Source: Isoperla grammatica
Taxonomy: Eukaryota; Arthropoda; Insecta; Plecoptera; Perlodidae
Length of the DNA stretch: 64,000 bases
NCBI GenBank assembly: GCA_945910005.1
Contig: OX246742.1
Coordinates: forward strand, 47,035,902-47,099,901
Direction of reading: 5' to 3'
In this document: in pieces, positions 46,236 to 59,477 of the stretch
Numbering within the stretch: position 1 is the first letter of the stretch
Layout of the letters: every line of letters begins with the position of its first letter
Notes under the pieces: model-generated
The model's input: only the letters and a program-made list of their open reading frames with translations
Database searches by the model: none
Told to the model about the DNA's origin: nothing
Program-made: the position numbers and the translations under genes

Positions 46236-46500
46236 AAGGCGCATTTACACAAAATGATTAATGTGTAAGTCGTATGGTTTAAGGTTTAATGTTTAAGTCG
46301 TAATTACTTGTCCCCGCCATGACTACTATCTATTGGATGGTCGTAAGCCTTACGACAGTAGTTCGATCTGGTTCAACTACTCTTAAACACTAATCATTAA
46401 ACATTACACCTTACGACACTGTGCGAACACTAACACGTAAATCATATGCCTGAACTTGCTTAAACCTTAAACATTAATCATTTCGTGTAAACGCGCCTTT
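46236..46500. mobile_element. MITE with AAGGCGC ends
   Basis: The ends AAGGCGCATTTACACAAAAT and ATTTCGTGTAAACGCGCCTT are inverted, with TA or TAA/TTA at the borders. Internal TTTAAGG and CCTTAAAC blocks are mirrored. It is close in style to the elements at 25801 and 30304. Confidence 0.7.
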
Positions 46501-47900
46501 AGGCTCGCTTTCATTTAAGAAAGTTTACTCACCAAAACAGCTCCAAGTAGGTATTGTGTAACGTTCAGCGAGGTTCTAGAAGATCTCGGCGATGAAGATC
46601 TCGGTGACGAAGCCTCCCCATGGCCCATCACGCATTGGTTGCGCAGTCGTGGAACTTCCAACTATATTGAAAAAAAATGAGTAAACTTTAGATTTGTTAT
46701 CAAACTAAACCTTGCTAAAATAATTAGATTAAATAAAATAAATTCACATTTTTAGTCTACCCACTCAGTAATTAAGTGATTTGCAGTGGGGGACTTTAAT
46801 TTTAAAGTGACTAAACCAACCCTGTAGGCTTCGAACACCATCGACGAGTGAGCGATAACCAATCAAAGATCGATATTAATTAAACTCTACTCTGTATACT
46901 TATGAAGACCTTGTTTACTTTGCCAAAAAAAAAAGTTCTATTAACAGTTAATAGTAAGTATGATCTAACACTAAGATAAACCCTGGTAATTTTTAAGGAA
47001 CGAGTCGATCGATTTTAATTTTGTTTCTTCAAATCTTTATTATTTCATTATTTTAATATGTAGGCTTACTCCTTTAAATTCGCGGTCATCTCAGTTTCGA
47101 GTAAATTTACGGTATTAGTCTATGTAGCCTAGGTATTTCAATTTTAGCAGTTATAGTTGACTCACCGAAGGATCCTGATGCTGGTACTGTGCGATGCTCC
47201 AGGAAACTCTCGAGGTCAGCTGGCTGTCGGCGACCCAGGCACAGTTGTCGGCTAATAGAGCGGACCCCCGTTCTCGCAGGCGACCGACGGACCCTGGGTT
47301 TGGGGACTGTCCAAAAGCGCAACTCACCATCAAGTCTGGAAACAAAGAACATAAATCAGTCATGTTTATTAAGAAAACGAGCCTTGCCATAAAAAGCTAT
47401 TCTAAAAAGAAATACGAAACGTAGGGCGTGGCACGAAAAAACGCTACAAAGTAAATTTCTAAAACCAAGTTGTGCAAATTTTGCGTTTAAAACCAATGTA
47501 TTAAATAGTGGACTGAAGAGCGATGGTATATTAATTCACAAATAGCAATTAAACAACGGAAGATAATGGAAGCCAAATGGAGACGAAACAAAGAAAAGCT
47601 CGCCCAAATAAATTATATCATTAGCCGATAAAATGTTTTCTAAAACCGCGATGCATTGTAAATAATAATAATAATAATAATTACATGAATAATATATTAT
47701 ATAGTAACTTTAAATAATGAAAACCAATAATATTGAATTAATTGCATGAGCAATACTACACAGAAATGGCGAACAATGAAACACAATTGGGAGATATCAA
47801 AGCGAACTGCTAGCAGTAAGTAATGCCGAGGCTTACCTGGTGATGTGTTGACTCCACGAATTTTGGACAGTAAATGAGCCTTGCGGCAAGAGCGCACCCC

Positions 47901-49915
47901 AATAAATAGCTTCGGTTCGTTACGTCATCAACAGCCGACTGTGTTGCTACGCGGACAACTCTAGGACTACTACTATCACGAGATAACAGCAGCTCGGTAT
48001 TGATTATTTGATTTCATGTTAGTGGGGCGTATGTCCCAACTAATGCTACGAAGCTAATCGAGACGATGAGTGGGTGTGTATCCCATACAACAACCACATT
48101 CTTGTCACTTATTGTATTAATATTATTTTTGTTATTTTATTGTTGTAATATATATACATTCGCGGTAAACCGGGGCGAACATGTTTTACGGACACAAAAT
48201 TAATGTATATTATTTATTTACATGTTAACCCTATTTAACTCCACTTACAACCAGGGCCGTTTTAACTATGGATGACAACATAGGCACACTTTTTAGCCCC
48301 CCCCCCCCCCCCCCCGCCACTTTGGAATTCAAAATATCGAAGTGATTATATGCTTTTTTTGATTATATGTTGGTTGTTCATGCACGTCTCGCACTCGAAA
48401 AGTGACTGAGCTAAGGGATCTACCTAGGCAACTGAAATGACCAAGACGACAAATATTTTTATAAATGTGTTGGGTCGGACTTACGCCTGGTTAATCCAAC
48501 AGCTCATCCCCCTCCTCATCGACGAAGTTTGATCCTTTGTATTGTAAATACACATTTCTTGGAAAACAACTACGTACCCACAAAAGCAGGGGATTAGAAA
48601 ACCTGTGACACTGACATGACTTGTACGCCCCCAATCAATGCTCACAAAGCAACTTTTTCAGCATACGTTCTAAGCAATGTTTTGGAGTTGTTGGGTAAAC
48701 AAACACACAAACACTAAATGAGTGCAGTGTCAGTTTTATGCTATTTTTTTAATTAGTCAATCTTGTCATCTGCTAGTCATTAATTCATATATGTTTTTTA
48801 AATTTCTGCATACGATATTCTGTGAGACGGGAGGGGGGGGGGGGGGGGCAGGCGCCCCTGTCTCTCGGCGGCCTAGGCAGTGCCTAGTCCGCCTATTGGG
48901 TAATATGGCCCTGCTTACAACTAATTAATTAATAACATTGTTCAATGTTCATATTATTTCCCCCAAACCAAACTGTATAATTATGATATAATTATGTGTA
49001 CGGTCGTGGCCGATTGTTGTACCCATCCTAGCATTCGCCCCCAAATCAGATAGTGGGATACTTTAAAATCACCATAAGAATTATTTGTATATTCTATAAT
49101 AATGCAGTGATGCCATTTAAGCTACAATGGATAATAATATGATTGATTTAATTAGGATAGTTGTTGTTTAATGACGCACTCGACAACTATGGTCATATGG
49201 CGCCGGGGGGGATTGGGGGAAAGGAACAAGTAGGACGTGGAGGACGTGGAGTGGATTCGTCTGGCTTTTTCCACTGCGACCTGTTGCTAGGGGGGCCCTA
49301 CTAGAAACATCTCTCGGGATCAACCAAGCAGGCAAACATACCCACCACGATAAGGCAACAGTCCCTGGGCAGGTGAATCATGCGGACGATATTGACATAT
49401 GAGAATAAAAGCAAAGTACCAAGTTTCAAGCCATACATGGTGATGCAAACCAACGCCCTATTGTTGTGTACAGTGAACGTCTCGAACCTTCCCCGAAGCC
49501 AATCTGGTGACATTATTACATAACGACTGAGATGCACCATATTAATGAGAGTACTGAGAGGGGTAACAACATATTATAAGAGTTATTAAAGATAATATAT
49601 CTGTGTTCAGATGTGTGCGAATAGATTCTAAAAACTCTCATTCTGGTGAAAAATCAATGCAATCCGCTGATATGTTGAAGCTTTATGTCGGTCTATAATG
49701 ATGTCACACGATTTCAGACCAAACTAGGATCCCCCCCCCCCCCCCCCCCCCTGTAACAGTTAAGTCACAAAACGTGTAAACTCCCCCCCCCCCCTTAGAA
49801 ATGTCACACACGAAATAAAACAAATCACGGCCCTCCCCCCCCCGCCCACCAAAAGTGTTAATGAAAAGCATATGGAGCAATAATTAAAAAATTACTATAA
49901 TATCTTCTGAACTAG
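47901..49915. other. Spacer with G/C homopolymers, no gene seen
   Basis: It contains C19 (48297-48315), G16 (48833-48848) and C21 (49731-49751), plus shorter C runs near 49783 and 49830. No frame with a recognisable domain was found. Confidence 0.5.
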
Positions 49916-49918
49916 TTA

Positions 49919-50066
49919 GGCCCGGTATTACAACGCCCGGCTAAATGTTTTATACCACCGCTAACTTGTTTTCTCCTTTGAAGCCACGCTTCTGATCGGC
50001 GGTTGCCATGGAGAGAACAAGTTAGAGGTCGGCTAAATATTTAGCCGGGCGTTATAATACCGGGCC
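49919..50066. mobile_element. 148-bp Harbinger-type foldback MITE
   Basis: The ends GGCCCGGTATTACAACGCCC and GGGCGTTATAATACCGGGCC are nearly perfect inverted repeats, flanked by TTA (49916-49918, 50067-50069). The next motif inwards, GGCTAAAT, is also mirrored, so the element folds over most of its length. Confidence 0.85.
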
Positions 50067-50069
50067 TTA

Positions 50070-50890
50070 GTAGATAAAATTCTAATAACGTTATTAAAAT
50101 ACCAATATAAGACATACTGGACTGCGGAAAAGTGGATGCACATAAACATTGCCCCTCCACCCAACCCCCCCCCCCCCCCCCCCTACAAAAATTATGAGGT
50201 AATTCAAGGACAGCCCCATTGAAGCTTAAACCAGAACCTTCTACAATCTAAATAAAACAATTCATGACTTCTAGATGAGATGTGGAATATTTCATACAGA
50301 GAAAAATAAAACATACAAACATATATACACAGGTTGTTTGAGAAGCTTAAGCATAAAAAATGTTAATTATTGTGCAAATTTGTATATTTGGAATTTTTTT
50401 GAAATGTTTTTAGGTCGTACCGGACCATTTGTTTAGCGCATTCGTCTCCAAATTACATGGGAGAATGTCAAAGTGCATTAAGTCATATCTTGTATATTGT
50501 TGTTTCTATATGGAATAAGGGAATTCCATGTCTGTAGATCGTTAAATAACTGTGTATATGTACTAGTGGACATGGACTACACATCAGCAATAGATAACAA
50601 ATATGACTATACGATGTATAGGGTCAAAGTGAAAGTAAAAATCAAATCAAATTAAATGACACAATGACATTTTCAGGATGTTTTGATCATGCAGTGTGGC
50701 GTGATTCAAGAGATAAGCTTATGCAGATAACAGGAAACGCCCATGGGCCATGAGTGTTGTTTTCCACTCTAATAAATTGAATTGTTATCATTATAAATGA
50801 TGTTTAAAGCACAAAGGTTATCAATGCCTACCTACTAAATTAGGGAATACAAAATACTTTTAATATTTAAAAAAAAATTGCAATAATAAA
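50070..50890. other. Spacer, no gene seen
   Basis: C19 tract at 50165-50183; otherwise unremarkable AT-rich sequence. Confidence 0.4.
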
Positions 50891-50894
50891 ATAC

Positions 50895-50958
<64 letters not shown>

Positions 50959-51360
50959 GTTAGTTAGTTAGTAAACTCTCTTCTGCGGCTGGGCCTTATA
51001 GCCCGGTGGCAGAGGCAACCCTCCCCCAAGATTTACTAAGTGGGCATCTATATTATGCATCTCATTCCATAAAAAATACCCTAAAATAAAATAAAAATCC
51101 CCCCTCCACCTCGTTCGTGATTTAGGTACACTACACTTCACTACACCTCCCCACACCCTAAACGAACATTATACTAACAACGCATAATGAAACTGGATCC
51201 ATCTATTTACCTCCCTATTCACCATATACCATTACCAATTGAAATATTTGCTCATCCATATTATTTTCTGTATTTCATGTTCATGTACTTGTAAGCTAGA
51301 CTGTTATTATGTTATCAATTCTTAAATATTGTAAACTATTGTACTATTATAAAGGAGGCT
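50895..51360 (-). mobile_element. LINE 3' end with (TAAC)n tail
   Basis: On the minus strand the region near 51025-50985 reads GGTTGCCTCTGCCACCGGGC then GCCCAGCCGCAGAAGAG, and runs into a roughly 75-bp TAAC repeat (50972-50897). A 4-bp repeat tail after a 3' UTR is typical of several animal LINE clades. The left limit of the fragment is uncertain and no RT domain remains. Confidence 0.5.
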
Positions 51361-51549
51361 ATAAAGAGAGTCCTTACCTATTCTAGTACTTCTACGCGGC
51401 CGCCTCAAACCCGCCACGCTTATACACACGTATAAAGATTTTATTCGCCCCGTCTTCAACTATTAGTAGAGGAGCAAAAGGTATCTCGTGCGCCTTTCGT
51501 GAAAGAGTATTGCGGTAAACGGTATTCTGTTACGGCATACCATACGAGT

Positions 51550-52130
51550 ATTTTGCACCTACCTGGCAGATCCTGGCACGCTGCAGAGGGCGCCAGGAGC
51601 GTCGTGACGTCATAGACACGTTTTAATTAATTACTTTTGAACGGTTTATGTCACAGAAAATATCAAGAGAACAATTTTATGATGTCATACTAGATGAGAA
51701 TTTATAACCTATCTGCCACATTCTGGCGGGCTGCAGAGGGCGCCAGGAGCGTCGTGACGTCATATACACGTTTGAACTAATAACGTTTGAACGGTTCATG
51801 TCACAGAAAATATGTAGAGTACAATTCTTCTATAAAATACTAAACGAGTATTTTGCACTTACCTGGCACATCCTGGCACGCTGAAGAGGGCGCCAGGAGC
51901 GTCATGACGTCATACACACGTTTTAATTAATAACGTTTGAACGGTTCATGTCACAGAAAATGTCAAGGAAACAATTCTATTACGAAATACTATTTGAGTA
52001 TTTTGCATCTACTTTGCACATCGTGTCACGCTGCAGAGGGCGCCAGGAGCGTCGTGACGTCATACACTTTTTCATTAATAACTTTTGAACGGTTTATATC
52101 ACAGAAAATATCAAGAAGACAATATTATAG
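51550..52130. repeat. Subterminal repeats, left arm (four units of about 150 bp)
   Basis: Each unit has GCAGAGGGCGCCAGGAGCGT (with small changes), CGTGACGTCAT, a TTAATTAATAACGTTTGAAC-like stretch and TCACAGAAAATATC. The copies end near 51600, 51750, 51905 and 52060. Such repeats are commonly transposase-binding sites. Confidence 0.8.
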
Positions 52131-52421
52131 AAAATTTAAATACAAATCGATTGATATGTACCAATAGGGTAATCATGTAATATTTAAGGGAGAAATTGCT
52201 AACAGATAATAATAATTAGATGTGTATATGAAATGCAGGGCATCCCTCATCGTAATATCTATTTATTACTATTTCGAAGTTATAATTGTATCACTGTGAA
52301 GGACTTAATAATCGTAGTCATCCCAACATACCCATGGGTATCTGTTGTTTAACAATAATAATAATTATTATTATTGTATACGAGTTACTATTCATAGACT
52401 GATTAGTAAAACTCACGTTTG

Positions 52422-52985
52422 CTAGAAGTTCTCTTCATCTTCATCATCATCGTCTTCATCCTCATCTCCCGTGTTGTCGGTATTCAAGCACTCTTGTTCC
52501 TCGTCTTCAGTAGAACAGCCACAAAGCTCGGTGCACCTCATGTTATTTGCTTTGCAGCTGCATCTTGACGCACACCTTGATATTAAGCAGTTGCATTTAA
52601 CTAGTTGAATGACGGCAGCCGGTGCAGGTTTGAGGGTTGTCATGACTGCCACATACTCGTTGCTCTCAAGTATAGCCATCCGTATAGTCTTCGGGTAATA
52701 AGTTGATAGGGTTGGCAACCTGGTCATTATGCCACACCCAGCATTGATGGTGAGCACCTAGTATGGCTTGGAGATATGCGGCTTTGCTGGGTGGAAGCTT
52801 TTGGTGGGTGCTTAGCAAGACTTTTTGTGAAATATGCGCCATCGAAGGTCAGACACTGATCTCAGTTTAGTGAATGGACAGTACAGTTTGCAAACAAACT
52901 TCTCTAGACCACTTATAACGGAGTCTTTTAGAGCAACAGTTTAACCTAGTTCTTTAAATGCTGAAAATATTTCATAGTCGGATTC
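52422..52985 (-). pseudogene. Inverted copy of the CXC-end of the same gene
   Basis: This mirrors about 53677-54239. The open part encodes AVIQLVKCNCLISRCASRCS and the acidic tail. It shares the frameshift before SKAAYLQ with the right copy, so the gene was already dead when the arm was duplicated. A 2-bp TA difference (GGCTATACTT against GGCTACTT) arose since. Confidence 0.7.
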
Positions 52986-54239
52986 TTCCACACACCAGCA
53001 CTTGTGAGGATCTAGCCAAACTTCTTGTCATGCGCATTGACAACTGTTATAGTGAGTTTTCAGAGGTCCACGTGGTATTTGATAGATATAATATTCCTGT
53101 TTCATTACAATCGGCTACTCGAAAGACTTGCAAGGAGCCTAGGAGGCAAAGCTGCTGTAGCTTATCGCATTACAGACAACACGCCAATCAGGCACTTGAG
53201 CATGTCACAACTACTTGGTCACACCAAAACCAAGTATGAGCTGACAGAATATTTTTCACAGAAGATAATTCAAGCCTCACAGATAAGGAGCGACAACCAG
53301 TTGTCGCATGGAGTAACAAGACTATTAGTACAAAAACACTTCTATCACACTTAAATAGTGAACAGGAAGAAACCGATACTAAGATGTTGCTTCATGCATT
53401 AGATGCGACAAAACGAGGAGCTACTCAAGTATCTATTTTTTCCCCAGATACAGATGTCCTTATCCTGGTACTGCGACGTTACACCGATCTCTGTAAAAAT
53501 ACTGTGTTCATTACAGGTAAAGGGGGAAATAATAGAAGGATAGCACTTGGGTCACTATACAACACACTTGGGCAAAATCAAGTTGCAGGACTAACTGGAT
53601 TTCACGCTTTCAGTGGTTCCGACAACACTGGGGGATTTTCAGGAAAGGGGAAGCTTTCGTGCTGGAAAGCTTTCAGAGAATCCGACTATGAAATATTTTC
53701 AGCATTTAAAGAACTAAGTTTAACTGTTGCTCTAAAAGACTCCGTGATAAGTGGTCTAGAGAAGTTTGTTTGCAAACTGTACTGTCCATTCACTAAACTG
53801 AGATCAGTGTCTGACCTTCGATGGCGCATATTTCACAAAAAGTCTTGCTAAGCACCCACCAAAAGCTTCCACCCAGCAAAGCCGCATATCTCCAAGCCAT
53901 ACTAGGTGCTCACCATCAATGCTGGGTGTGGCATAATGACCAGGTTGCCAACCCTATCAACTTATTACCCGAAGACTATACGGATGGCTACTTGAGAGCA
54001 ACGAGTATGTGGCAGTCATGACAACCCTCAAACCTGCACCGGCTGCCGTCATTCAACTAGTTAAATGCAACTGCTTAATATCAAGGTGTGCGTCAAGATG
54101 CAGCTGCAAAGCAAATAACATGAGGTGCACCGAGCTTTGTGGCTGTTCTACTGAAGACGAGGAACAAGAGTGCTTGAATACCGACAACACGGGAGATGAG
54201 GATGAAGACGATGATGATGAAGATGAAGAGAACTTCTAG
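52953..54239 (+). pseudogene. Decayed transposon gene: nuclease-like domain plus CXC cysteine cluster
   Basis: Segments in different frames follow one another in the order of a single protein. CEDLAKLLVMRIDN and VHVVFDRY come first (about 52995-53085). LGHTKTKYELTEYF follows (about 53215). Then comes a long frame (53384-53851) with MLLHALDATKRGATQVSIF, SPDTDVLIL and FHAFSGSDNTGGFSGKGK. Next is WVWHNDQVANPINLLPEDY. The cysteine cluster CNCLISRCASRCSC ... CTELCGC and an Asp/Glu-rich end (54009-54239) finish it. I count at least four frameshifts, so it is dead. The family recurs in animal genomes as uncharacterised proteins. The acidic motifs and the G-x-D-N-T-G ... GKGK block resemble PIN/FEN1-like nucleases, and the cysteine cluster resembles tesmin/TSO1 CXC. 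Both resemblances are inference. Confidence 0.65.
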
Positions 54240-54589
54240 CAAACGTGAGTTTTACTAATCAGTCTATGAATAGTAACTCGTATACAATAATAATAATTAT
54301 TATTATTGTTAAACAACAGATACCCATGGGTATGTTGGGATGACTACGATTATTAAGTCCTTCACAGTGATACAATTATAACTCCGAAATAGTAATAAAT
54401 AGATATTACGATGAGGGATGCCCTGCATTTCATATACACATCTAATTATTATTATCTGTTAGCAATTTCTCCCTTAAATATTACATGATTACCCTATTGG
54501 TACATATCAATCGATTTGTATTTAAATTTTCTATAATATTGTCTTCTTGATATTTTCTGTGATATAAACCGTTCAAAAGTTATTAATGA

Positions 54590-55130
54590 AAAAGTGTATG
54601 ACGTCACGACGCTCCTGGCGCCCTCTGCAGCGTGACACGATGTGCCAAGTAGATGCAAAATACTCAAATAGTATTTCGTAATAGAATTGTTTCCTTGACA
54701 TTTTCTGTGACATGAACCGTTCAAACGTTATTAATTAAAACGTGTTTATGACGTCATGACGCTCCTGGCGCCCTCTTCAGCGTGCCAGGATGTGCCAGGT
54801 AGGTGCAAAATACTCTTTTAGTATTTTATAGAAGAATTGTACTCTACATATTTTCTGTGACATGAACCGTTCAAACGTTATTAGTTCAAACGTGTATATG
54901 ACGTCACGACGCTCCTGGCGCCCTCTGCAGCCCGCCAGAATGTGGCAGATAGGTTATAAATTCTCATCTAGTATGACATCATAAAATTGTTCTCTTGATA
55001 TTTTCTGTGACATAAACCGTTCAAAAGTAATTAATTAAAACGTGTCTATGACGTCACGACGCTCCTGGCGCCCTCTGCAGCGTGCCAGGATCTGCCAGGT
55101 AGGTGCAAAATACTCGTATGGTATGCCGTA
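54590..55130. repeat. Subterminal repeats, right arm (inverted)
   Basis: Four inverted counterparts of the left-arm units, each with CTCCTGGCGCCCTCTGCAGC (one has CTTCAG). They correspond to the left-arm copies in mirror order. Confidence 0.8.
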
Positions 55131-55177
55131 ACAGAATACCGTTTACCGCAATACTCTTTCACGAAAGGCGCACGAGA

Positions 55178-56109
<932 letters not shown>

Positions 56110-56224
56110 AGGACTCTGACGTCGTCCTAATGGATGCATGAAGACGCCAATTTTTACCACACTAGACGTTTTATAGGTAAATACAAATAAAAGTAATCAA
56201 TAGCATAGAAGACTTGATAGTATC

Positions 56225-57490
56225 ACCGTAAAGAAAATAAAAACCTCGAAATATTTGACGAGACGTCACGTCTGTTTGTGAAACCTCGGGGACTCAACTT
56301 GTTCGTTTCCTTCACTGGTCACCTGTTCTGAATACCTATGCCACGTCTCATAATTATAGGTTACACCGTTCGATTGGTATGGCTGTTTTTGCTGGTCGCG
56401 TTTTAATTGCAAATTCTCACCCATACCGTTTTGAAACGGTTTATTTATTTGCGGGCTAATGATTCGTTAGCACCGAAAACGGTTTCGGATTCAGAAAAGC
56501 ATAATCTATTTAATTCCGTCAAAAACAAGACAAGTCCGAAATCGATCTTTCTGAGACGGGTTTCGTTGGGACAGCTCTTGCATTGTTTTGCTCCTCGTTA
56601 CAAAAGTGTTTTTAAGGGGGGGGGGGGGGGGGGTCACACATTACCACTAGCTTTTGACTGTAACTGTATTGTACTTAGCTATAATAACTTATAATAATAG
56701 ATTGTACTACTTTTATATACAGTTATAACTTATAATTAATTAATCATAATATGAGAAATCAATGTAATAAGCTGGTTGTTCGTTATCGTTTATTCGCCAG
56801 TCCGCATTCGGGGTGGAGGGGTCGATTGCTCGCTAATTTTGGGGTGAAGATACTTCATGCCTGGGAAAATCTTCCAAATTATACAGAAAAAACGGGGGGG
56901 GGGTCGAATAAAACGGTCGACACGACGAATATATTTGTCTAAATTACTGGTATGAAATATGAGGGGGGGGGGGGGGGGATGCGGGGAAAGGGCTAAAAAC
57001 AGGTGTAAGAGATTCATCCCAGGTTTTCACAAATCTTAGCTTGGCTGTATAGATTCAATCGCTACATTCCACAAAGTTGTACATGAACGCAAACAAGCAG
57101 GGTGACGCGTACGGGCGTGGTCAAGGCCAGTGCACTACCTATCAGTTGTCAACAACAGTCACCCCACTTGTCCATATCACAACGCAGTGAGTCTGCTGAT
57201 CTAATCGCGTACCGGGTGGACAAAAGTACCGAGACAGAAATTGAGCAACAGAACAAATAAATCAAGTAATGACACAATTATCCCAAAGGTAAAACGGTAA
57301 CTGGCTGGCTTACAAAGTCACAACACAAAACAACTAAATGTAAAGAAAAATATGAAAATAATGTTTCCCATGAATAATATTGGTTTTGTTGGGTCTAGAG
57401 GGTAAAATTACCCCAACACATGTTTGCCTCTGGCAGCTGGGGCAATTCGTCCCAGATCCCTGGGGGCACACGCAAGTCCGACGTAATCTC
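56225..57490. repeat. Tandem segmental duplication, copy 1
   Basis: It shares with 58050-59430 the sequence from ACGTCTGTTTGTGAAACCTC, through TTGCAAATTCTCACCCATAC, to CCCCAACACATGTTTGCCTC. It contains G18 (56616-56633) and G16 (56963-56978). No coding frame is conserved between the copies. Confidence 0.85.
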
Positions 57491-58049
57491 AACCCAATGT
57501 CCCAGTTTTTCGTTTTTATATTTATATTGTCACCCTAGACAGTGTAAACATAGTGAACGATAAAAATGTAATGTCACTTTGAAATTGATATGTTCTGTAC
57601 CATACTCAAGTTCAAATTTGTCTTTATTTTAATATCTAGAATATTGACATTTGCACTAATGTTACTATACAGTAATTATATTTCAATAAAAGTTCAAGAT
57701 AATACAGTCAATTTTGAATTAATGATCTCAATTGACTGTTAATTTTAAAAATGTGGTGTAAAGACAAGACTAGCTGATGAGTAACCAATTAGATATATTT
57801 CCTTCATGAAACTTACTTTTTGTAGCGCCTGTATACCTCCTTGTCGGGGAACCGATTGGCGTTAATACGTTTATTTTGGAATCGTACAGCCCGATCGCCC
57901 CTAGAAGCACATTTTTTATCTAAATCTCATATTATTGGAGATAAAGACAGCCAAAGTTTCCAGAAACAATTATGGAGAGTAAAAATCCAAGAGAAGTTAG
58001 ATTTTTATTTGTTTTTATATTCTTTTTAAATACTTATCACTGTTTCATG
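57491..58049. other. Spacer between the duplicated blocks
   Basis: AT-rich; no gene or repeat recognised. Confidence 0.4.
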
Positions 58050-59430
58050 GTATAACCGTAAATAATTAAAAACCCCTAATCGTCATGTTGTGTAACCATA
58101 TATAGGACAACACCTCACGTCTGTTTGTGAAACCTCGGGGTCTCGAGTTATCCGTTACCTTCACATGGTCATCTGTTACGAATATAGTGAGCAAAGTTTT
58201 ATTACTATTGGAAACAACGTTCTAACTGCAATTGCTGTTTTTGCTGGTCGCGTTTCAATTGCAAATTCTCACCCATACCGTTTTGAAACGGTATATTTAT
58301 TTGCGGGCTAACGATTTATCAGCGCCGAAAACAGTTTACGGTTTTGGATTCAGAAAAGCATATTCTATTTAATTCCGTCAAAAACAGCACTAGTCTTAAA
58401 ATCGACCTTCTTTTGTGAAATGGGCTTCGTTGGGACAACTTTTGTATTGTTTTCTTCTCATAACAAAAGAGTTTCTTTAGAGGGGGGGGAGGGAGGGGGG
58501 GGGTCACACGTTACTGTTAGCTTTTGACTGTACTTGTATTGTACTTAACTACAATAACTTGTACAATAATAGCGATGTATTACTTTTATATACAGTTATA
58601 ACTTATAAATAATTAATTAATTAATTAATTAATTAAATCATGTGAAATCAATGTAATAACTGCTGCCTCTTCTTCACCGTTTATTCCGCTAATCCACATT
58701 CGGGGATTGGTGGCTAATTTGTGAGTGAAGATACTTCAAGCCTGGGAAATTCGTCCAAATTATATAGAACAAAACAAGGGGGGGGGGGGGGGGGGGGAAT
58801 AAAACGGTCGACACGACACCCAGCCCGTATGAAAGTCTAGACTACTGTTATGAAATATGAGGGAGATGTGAGGCGAGAGGTTAGAGATTCATACTACGTT
58901 TCCACAAATCTGAGCTTGGTTAAATATTCATAGCAGATTTCCAAAACCTCAATCTCAGCTTGGCTGTGTATATTCAATCGCTACAATCCAGAAAGTTCTG
59001 TATGAACGCAAACAAGCAGTGTGACGCGTACATAGGATGTGTTGGGAACGCCAGCGCACTATCAGTTATCAACAAAGTCACCCGACTCGTCCATGTGACT
59101 ATGATAACACGATGAGTCTGATCTAATGCCCTTATCGATCGAGTACCGGGTGGACATAAATAACGACACAGACATTGAACAACAGAACAAATAAATCAAG
59201 TAATGACACAATTATTCCAATGGTAAAACGATAACTGGCTGGCTTACAAAGTCACAACACAAAACAAATAAATGTAAAGAAAAAGATGCAAATAATGTTC
59301 CCTATGAATAATGTCTGTGTGGCGCAGAACAGTTCAAAACGCTGTCTTGAGGGTAAAATTACCCCAACACATGTTTGCCTCTGGCAGCTAGGGCAACGCC
59401 CCAGATCCCTGGGGGCGCACACAAGTTATT
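58050..59430. repeat. Tandem segmental duplication, copy 2
   Basis: Counterpart of 56225-57490 with many substitutions. G-rich tracts stand at the same two places (about 58480-58502 and G20 at 58778-58797) but with different lengths. A TTAA microsatellite (58610-58635) has expanded here. Confidence 0.85.
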
Positions 59431-59477
59431 AAATATGATCACCCTAGACAGCTAGACACAGTGAACGATTAATGTAG

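Larger units (their letters stand above)
37565..47900 (-). pseudogene. Unrecognised gene or relic with at least seven related exon modules
   Basis: Exon-like blocks on the minus strand: 47335-47166, 46661-46533, 45880-45718, 40337-40188, 39740-39583, 39117-38956 and 37690-37565. A possible 5' exon ends at 47837 (CACCAG/GTAAGC). Most follow a TTTCCAG-type acceptor and end before GTGAGT. Related sequence (CAGCTTACCTCGAGAG) is seen in most modules. 46661-46533 and 37690-37565 are fully open in phase 0. 39740-39583 is open and ends HPAYLENFHRASLREYRDK. 40337-40188 has a 14-bp deletion and 45880-45718 a stop in that frame. Flanks of the 39-40 kb modules are duplicated as well. No protein family is recognised. 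It could be an alternative-exon cluster, a decaying gene or a non-coding transcript. Confidence 0.4.
51484..55177. mobile_element. 3.7-kb inverted-repeat element of unassigned type
   Basis: The arms 51484-52985 and 53677-55177 are near-perfect inverted copies of about 1.5 kb around a 691-bp unique core. The ends are TCTCGTGCGCCTTTCGTGAA and its complement. Each arm has four copies of a subterminal unit of about 150 bp and the 3' part of a decayed gene. The core holds the gene's middle part only once. So the left arm is best read as an inverted duplicate of the right half of a transposon. The 5' half of the original element is not seen. The family of the encoded protein (see 52953-54239) is not one of the standard DDE transposases I recognise. 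Confidence 0.75.
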
